Shown piece by piece: positions 58,338 through 64,000 of a stretch of DNA of 64,000 bases. Below the pieces are notes generated by a model. It did not search any database and was not told where the DNA came from. It saw only the letters and a list, made by a program, of their open reading frames with translations. Each line of letters opens with the position of its first letter. The stretch's first letter is position 1. A program made the position numbers and the translations under genes. Source of the stretch: Nannobrachium achirus (taxonomy: Eukaryota > Chordata > Actinopteri > Myctophiformes > Myctophidae); NCBI GenBank assembly GCA_963921795.1, contig OY997647.1:56372668-56436667 (forward strand), given 5' to 3'.

Positions 58338-61196
58338 CTGCAGCGCGCTGAATGCGCGACCTCGTGCGGCGGTTCGGACCGTGAGACCGTCCGCCGAGTC
58401 GTCCGCGTTTCGTTGTGAGAGGGTCGGTTCCCTCGAAAAACGCGTTCTGGCACGAAACGGTTTCGTTTGGCGCGTTTGTGACGCCCCCTAGGGGTTGAAG
58501 TGGAAATGCTTTTGGGGATCCGTTGAGTATGCCACCCCCGACCTGTGGTTGAAATTCAGTGTTGACTCGACCTATTGTTTGTGATTTATGGCTATTGTTT
58601 GCGAAACGTGCCCCTCCCGCAAACTTTGGAAGCGCGTTACGCACGAACGGTACGGACTATCGAAATATCCTTTGACTATGTTTATCGCGTGGCTTCATAG
58701 ATCATGTGTACCGGTTTTTAAGACATTTGAAGAAAATATGTAAGAAAAGGAGCAAAAAGTGTGTTTTGGAGAAAATTCAAGATGGCGGAAAATCTATCCC
58801 TACGCAAATGGGCGTGGCCTATATGGGGAGATGCGTCTTGACCCAAGGAATCCAGGGAAAAAATAATTTTCATTTTCCGATCTACGGTTCAAGAGTTACG
58901 GGGCAAAACGTAAAGTGGGCCGTTATAGCGCCACCATGAGGATGAGTGATGTAATTATTTTTTGATTTATTCTTAAAATCATTATGAATCTCCTCTGCAA
59001 GGTTTGAAACTGTAGCCCCTATGCTTTGCGAAAGAAAAATACTTGAATGTGAATTTCTGCTTTCTCCCATTATAAGTCAATGGGGACAATTACGTTTTGC
59101 GCGTTTGTGACGCCCCCTACGGGTTGAATTGGAAACGCTTTTGGGGATTCCTTGAGTAAGCCACCCGCAGCCTGTGGTTGAAATTCAGTGCTGACTCAAC
59201 GTTTTGTTTGTGATTTATGGCTATTATTTGCAAAACGGGCCCCTCCCGCTAACTCTGGAAGCCCGTTACGAACGAATGGTATGGACTATAGACATATCCC
59301 TTGACTATGTTCATTGCATGGGTTAGTAGATCATGTGTACCCATTTTTGTGACATTTGAAGAAAATATGTAGGAAAAAATGCAAAAAGTGTGTTTTGGAG
59401 AAAATTTGAAATGGTGAAAAATCTTCCCATGTGCAAATTGGCGTGTCCTATATGGAGAGATGCGTCGTGACCCAAGGAATCCAGGGAAAAAAGAATTTTA
59501 ATTCTCCGACCTATGGTTCAAGAGTTACGAGGCAAGTGGTCCGTTATAGCGCCACCATGTGGCCAATTGGAAATGCTTTTGGGGATCGTTGAGTATGCCA
59601 CCCCCGATCTGTGGTTGAAATTCAGTGTTGACTGGACCTTTTGTTTGTGATTTATGGCTATTGTTTGCAAAACGGGCCCCTCCCGCTAACTTTGGAAGCG
59701 CGTTACGAACGAATGTAATGGACTATCGCAATATCCCTTGAGTATGTTCATTGCATGGGTTCATAGATCATGTGTACCGTTTTTTGTGCAATTTGAAGAA
59801 AATATGTCAGAAAAGGAACAAAAAGTGTGTTTTGGAGAAAATTCAAGATGGCGGAAAATCTATCCAGGCGCAAATGGGCGTGGCCTATATCGGGAGATGC
59901 GTCTTGACCCAAGGAATCCAGGGAAAAAAGAATTTTCATTTTCCGACCTACGGTTCAACAGTTACAGGCCAAAACGTAAAGTGGGCTGTTATAGCGCCAC
60001 CATGAGGCCAAATGACACTATTATTTTTTATTTAATCCTTGAAATCATTATGAACCTCCTCTCCAAGTGTTGAAACTGTAGGCCCTATGGTTTGCGAGAG
60101 AAAATTAATTGAATGTGAGTTTTTGCCATTCCCATTATAAGTCAATGGGGAGAAATTAATGCACTAATAAATTAATATCAATTAAACTATAGAACCTTTC
60201 TCTTAGCAACTTAATAGCACACCATTCCCGAGTAAGCCGGTCGATTTGACATATGGCGCGAGTGTGTGTTGCGCCCCTCGAAAAACGCGTTCTGGCACGA
60301 AACGGTTTCGTTTGGCGCGTTTGTGACGCCCCCTTGGGGTCGAAGTGGAAATGCTTTTGGGGATCCGTTGAGTATGCCACCCGCGACCTGTGGTTGAAAT
60401 TTAGTGTCGACTCGACCTTTTGTTTGTGAGCTAGGGCAATTTTTTGTGAAACGTGCCCCTCCCACTAACTTTGGAAGCGCGTTACGAACGAACGGTACGG
60501 ACTATCGAAATATCCTTTGACTATGTTCATCGCGTGGCTTCATAGATCATGTGTACCGGTTTTTAAGACATTTGAAGAAAATATGTAGGAAAAGGAGCAA
60601 AAAGTGTGTTTTGGAGAAAATTCAAGATGGCGGAAAATCTATCCTGGCGCAAATGGGCGTGGCCTATATGGGGAGATGCGTCTTGACTCAAGGAATCCAG
60701 GGAAAAAATAATTTTAATTTTTCGACCTACAGTTCAACAGTTACAGGCCAAAACGTAAACTGGGGTGTTATAGCGCCACCATGAGGCCAAATGACACTAT
60801 TATTTTTTATTTAATCCTTGAAATCATTTTGAACCTCCTCTCCAATTCTTGAAACTGTAGCCCCTATGGTTTGCGAGAGAAAAATACTTGAATGTGACTT
60901 TTTGCATTGTCCCATTATAAGTCGATGGGGAAAAATTAATTCACTAATAAATTAATATCAATTAAACTATAGAACCTTTCTCTTAGCAAGTTACTAGCAC
61001 ACCATTCCCGAGTAACCCGGTCGGTTTGACATATGGCGCGAGTGTGTGGCGCAAAAACTGTGGTCTGTGAAACGTGTCAAACTTTGGGGAAAAGCATGGA
61101 CATACATACATAAATATGAGCGATTGCAATAAGTTGCCCATGCTATGCATAGGCACACTTAACTAGAATTGACAGAGTCAATTTTGACAAGTGTGC
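58338..61196 (+). repeat. Long composite block, 2859 bp (four bodies)
   Basis: Landmarks are 58706, 59335, 59772 and 60551. The 629 junction is at about 59090 and the S junction at about 59567. A private junction at about 60273 (GTGTTGCG|CCCCTCGAAAAACG) gives a 779-bp step and removes P. Its right spacer has the GTGGTCTGTGAAACG variant shared with 27760. Confidence 0.92.
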
Positions 61197-62208
61197 CTGC
61201 AGTGCGCGACCTTGTGCAGTGGTTTGGACGGTGAGACAATCCGCCAAGTCGCCCGTGTTTCGTTGTGAGAGGGTCGGTTTCCGTGAAAAACGCGTTCTGG
61301 CACGAAACGGTTACGTTTCGCACGTTTGTGACGCCCCCTATGGGTCGAAGTGGAAATGCTTTTGGGGATCTGTTGAGTCTGCCACCCCCGACCTGTGGTT
61401 GAAATTCAGTGTTGACTCGACCTATTGTTTGTGATTTATGGCTATCGTTTGCGAAACGTGCCCCTCCCGCTAACTTTGGAAGCGCGTTACGAACGAACGG
61501 TACGGACTATCAAAATATCCTTTGACTATGTTCATCGCGTGGCTTCATAGATCATGTGTACCGGTTTTTAAGACATTTGAAGAAAATATGTAGGAAAAGG
61601 AGCAAAAAGTGTGTTTTGGAGAAAATTCAAGATGGCGGAAAATCTATCCTGGCGCAAATGGGCGTGGCCTATATGGCGAGATGCGTCTTGACCCAAGGAA
61701 TCCAGGGAAAAAATAATTTTAATTTTTCGACCTACGGTTCAACAGTTACGGGCCAAAACGTAAAGTGGGCTGTTATAGCGCCACCATGAGGCCAAATTGC
61801 ACTATTATTTTTTATTTAATCCTTGAAATCATTTTGAACCTCCTCTCCAAGTCTTGAAACTGTAGCCCCTATGGTTTGCGAGAGAAAAATTATTGAATGT
61901 GATTCCCATTATAAGTCAATGGGGACAGGTAAGGGTTAATTAATTTCTTAATAAATTCATATCAATTAAACTATAGAACCTTTCTCTTAGCAAGTTGATA
62001 GCACACGATTCCCGCGTAAGCCGGTCGATTTGACATATGGCGCGAGTGTGTGGTGCAAAAACTGTGGGAGGAGTAGCGTGCCAAACTTTGGGGAAATACA
62101 TGTGTGTGTCCATGTCTGGCTTAAGTATGAGTGATAACAATAAGTCTGCCAATGCTATGCATAGGCACACTTAACTAGAATTGACAGAGTCAATTTTGAC
62201 AAGTGTGC
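61197..62208 (+). repeat. Single monomer, 1012 bp, T-type
   Basis: The landmark is at 61556. The right end with GGACAGGTAAGGGTTAATT and ACATGTGTGTGTCC matches 26160-26447 and 37575-37862. Confidence 0.92.
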
Positions 62209-63659
62209 CTGCAGCGCGCTAAATGCGCGACCTCGTGCGGCGGTTCGGACCGTGAGACCGTCCGCCGAGTCGTCCGCGTTTCGTCGTGAGAGGGTCGGTC
62301 CCCGTGAAAAACGCGTTCTGGCACGAAACGGTTACGTTTCGCGCGTTTGTGACGCCCCCTAGGGGTCGAAGTGGAAATGCTTTTGGGGAATCGTTGAGTA
62401 TGCCGCCCGCGACCTGTGGTTGAAATTCAGTGTTGACTCGACCTATTGTTTGTGATTTATGGCTATCGTTTGCGAAACGGGCCCCTCCCGCTAACTTTGG
62501 AAGCGCGTTACGAACGAACGGTACGGACTATCGAAATATCCTTTGACTATGTTTATCGCGTGGCTTCATAGATCATGTGTACCGGTTTTTAAGACATTTG
62601 AAGAAAATATGTAGGAAAAGGAGCAAAAAGTGTGTTTTGGAGAAAATTTGAAATGGTGAAAAATCTTCCCATGTGCAAATTGGCGTGTCCTATATGGAGA
62701 GATGCGTCGTGACCCAAGGAATCCAGGGAAAAAAGAATTTTAATTCTCCGACCTATGGTTCAAGAGTTACGAGGCAAGTGGTCCGTTATAGCGCCACCAT
62801 GTGGCCAATTGGAAATGCTTTTGGGGATCGTTGAGTATGCCACCCCCGACCTGTGGTTGAAATTCAGTGTTGACTGGACCTTTTGTTTGTGATTTATGGC
62901 TATTGTTTGCAAAACGGGCCCCTTTCGCTAACTTTGGAAGCACGTTACGAACAAACGTAATGGACTATCGCAATATCCCTTGAGTATGTTCATTGCATGG
63001 GTTCATAGATCATGTGTACCGTTTTTTGTGCAATTTGAAGAAAATATGTCGGAAAAGGAACAAAAAGTGTGTTTTGGAGAAAATTCAAGATGGCGGAAAA
63101 TCTATCCTGGCGCAAATGGGCGTGGCCTATATCGGGAGATGCGTCTTGACCCAAGGAATCCAGGGAAAAAATAATTTTAATTTTCCGACCTACGGTTCAA
63201 CAGTTACAGGCCAAAACGTAAAGTGGCCTGTTATAGCGCCACCATGAGGCCGAGTGATGTAATTATTTTTTGATTAATTCTTACAATCATTATGAACCTC
63301 CTCTCCAAGTCTTGAAACTGTAGCCCCTATGGTTTGCGAGAGAAAAATAATTGAATGTGAATTTTTGCTTTCTCCCATTATAAGTCAATGGGGACAATTT
63401 AATTCACTAATAAATTAATATAAATTAAACTATAGAACCTTTCTCTTAGCAAGTTACTAGCACACCATTCCCGAGTAAGCCGGTCGATTTGACATATGGC
63501 GCGAGTGTGTGGTGCAAAAACTGTGGGAGGAGTAGCGTGCCAAACTTTGGGGAAAAGCATGGACATACATACATAAATATGAGCGATTGCAATAAGTTGC
63601 CAATGCTATGCATAGGCACACTTAACTAGAATTGACAGAGTCAATTTTGACAAGTGTGC
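62209..63659 (+). repeat. Composite block, 1451 bp
   Basis: Landmarks are 62577 and 63014; S junction at about 62809. Same subfamily as 46416-49317. Confidence 0.93.
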
Positions 63660-64000
63660 CTGCAGTGCGCGACCTTGTGCAGCGGTTTGGACGGTGAGAC
63701 AATCCGCCAAGCCCGTGTTTCGTTGTGAGAGGGTCGGTCCCCGTGAAAAACGCGTTCTGGCACGAAACGGTTACGTTTCGCGCGTTTGTGACGCCCCCTA
63801 TGGGTCGAAGTGGAAATGCTTTTGGGGAAACGTTGAGTATGCCACCCGCGACCTGTGGTTAAAATTCAGTGTTGACTTGACCTTTTGTTTGTGATTTATG
63901 GCTCTCGTTTGCGAAACGGGCCCCTCCCGCTAACTTTGGAAGGCCGTTACCAACGAATGGTATGGACTATCGAAATATCCTTTGACTATGTTTATTGCAT
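63660..64000 (+). repeat. Partial monomer, T-type, cut by window end
   Basis: CTGCAGTGCGCGACCTTGTGCAGCGG as at 210, 40920 and 49318. The window ends just before the body landmark, so the array continues beyond it. Confidence 0.92.

Larger units (their letters stand above)
1..64000 (+). repeat. Tandem satellite array with about 1-kb monomers and higher-order structure
   Basis: The body landmark GTGTACC occurs about 77 times, always on the + strand. The first are at 566, 1519, 3172, 4199, 4636, 5650, 6663, 7624, 8801, 9799 and 10809; the last is at 63014. Spacing falls into classes: 437/438, 629/638, about 837 and 950-1027 bp, with larger values only where foreign DNA is inserted. The CTGCAG-ending palindrome module P gives a second ruler. 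Copies differ by point changes, small indels and a few recurrent large deletions. This is the pattern of satellite DNA evolving by unequal exchange and conversion. I see no gene in it, and the family name is unknown to me. Confidence 0.97.

Noticed and set aside
1-64000. CRISPR array
   Set aside because: Repeat units are hundreds of bases long and adjoin without short unique spacers, and no cas genes are present.
1-64000. Telomeric or rDNA repeats
   Set aside because: No TTAGGG arrays and nothing resembling 5S, 18S or 28S sequence was seen.

Overview
The window is almost entirely one tandem satellite-DNA array. I find no protein-coding gene, rRNA, tRNA or CRISPR array. The organism is a eukaryote, most likely an animal. 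A vertebrate such as a ray-finned fish would fit the (GT)n, (GTGC)n and (GATA)n microsatellites, the CpG-to-TpG variation and the TTTACTCAAATA-type minisatellite, but no sequence here fixes the taxon. I do not recognise this satellite family by name.

I anchored the array on two landmarks. The first is a body landmark (GTGTACC, in the context ATAGATCATGTGTACCGG). I find 77 copies, all on the + strand, spaced mostly 437, 629, 837 or 950-1027 bp apart. The second is a palindrome-plus-PstI module (called P here), with about 43 copies each ending in CTGCAG or a one-base variant. A full monomer runs from P to P (about 950-1020 bp). In order it contains: P; a CpG-dense cluster of small hairpins (about 180 bp); the body; a CCCATT/AATGGG hairpin; an AT-rich stretch; a spacer with (ATAC)n; and the next P. 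Shortened monomers come from a few recurrent deletion junctions. They combine into composite blocks of 1451, 2080/2091 and 2292 bp. All features below use CTGCAG-to-CTGCAG coordinates.

Layout: 1-10440 holds mixed single monomers, one 1451-bp block, a 1.0-kb foreign insert (1865-2882) and a TACAG minisatellite insert (8228-8527). 10441-24988 is a 7274-bp higher-order repeat present twice, head to tail (2080+1451+1451+2292 each). 24989-40919 is a mosaic of single and composite blocks. It includes a third copy of the 2292 block, two copies of a divergent segment, and a (TG)n/(GTGC)n insert near 36.1 kb. 40920-44324 repeats the layout of 210-3830, including a second copy of the insert (42575-43440). 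44325-64000 returns to 2091, 1451 and single blocks plus two long blocks that have lost internal P modules.

No genes work together here. The apparent process is repeat evolution: unequal exchange and gene conversion between P modules shuffle whole blocks, and deletion variants are then copied with them. Short open frames recur because the repeat recurs. Whether the array is centromeric, pericentromeric or elsewhere cannot be decided from this window. Identities were judged by eye, and near-identical tandem copies always carry a risk of assembly collapse or expansion.
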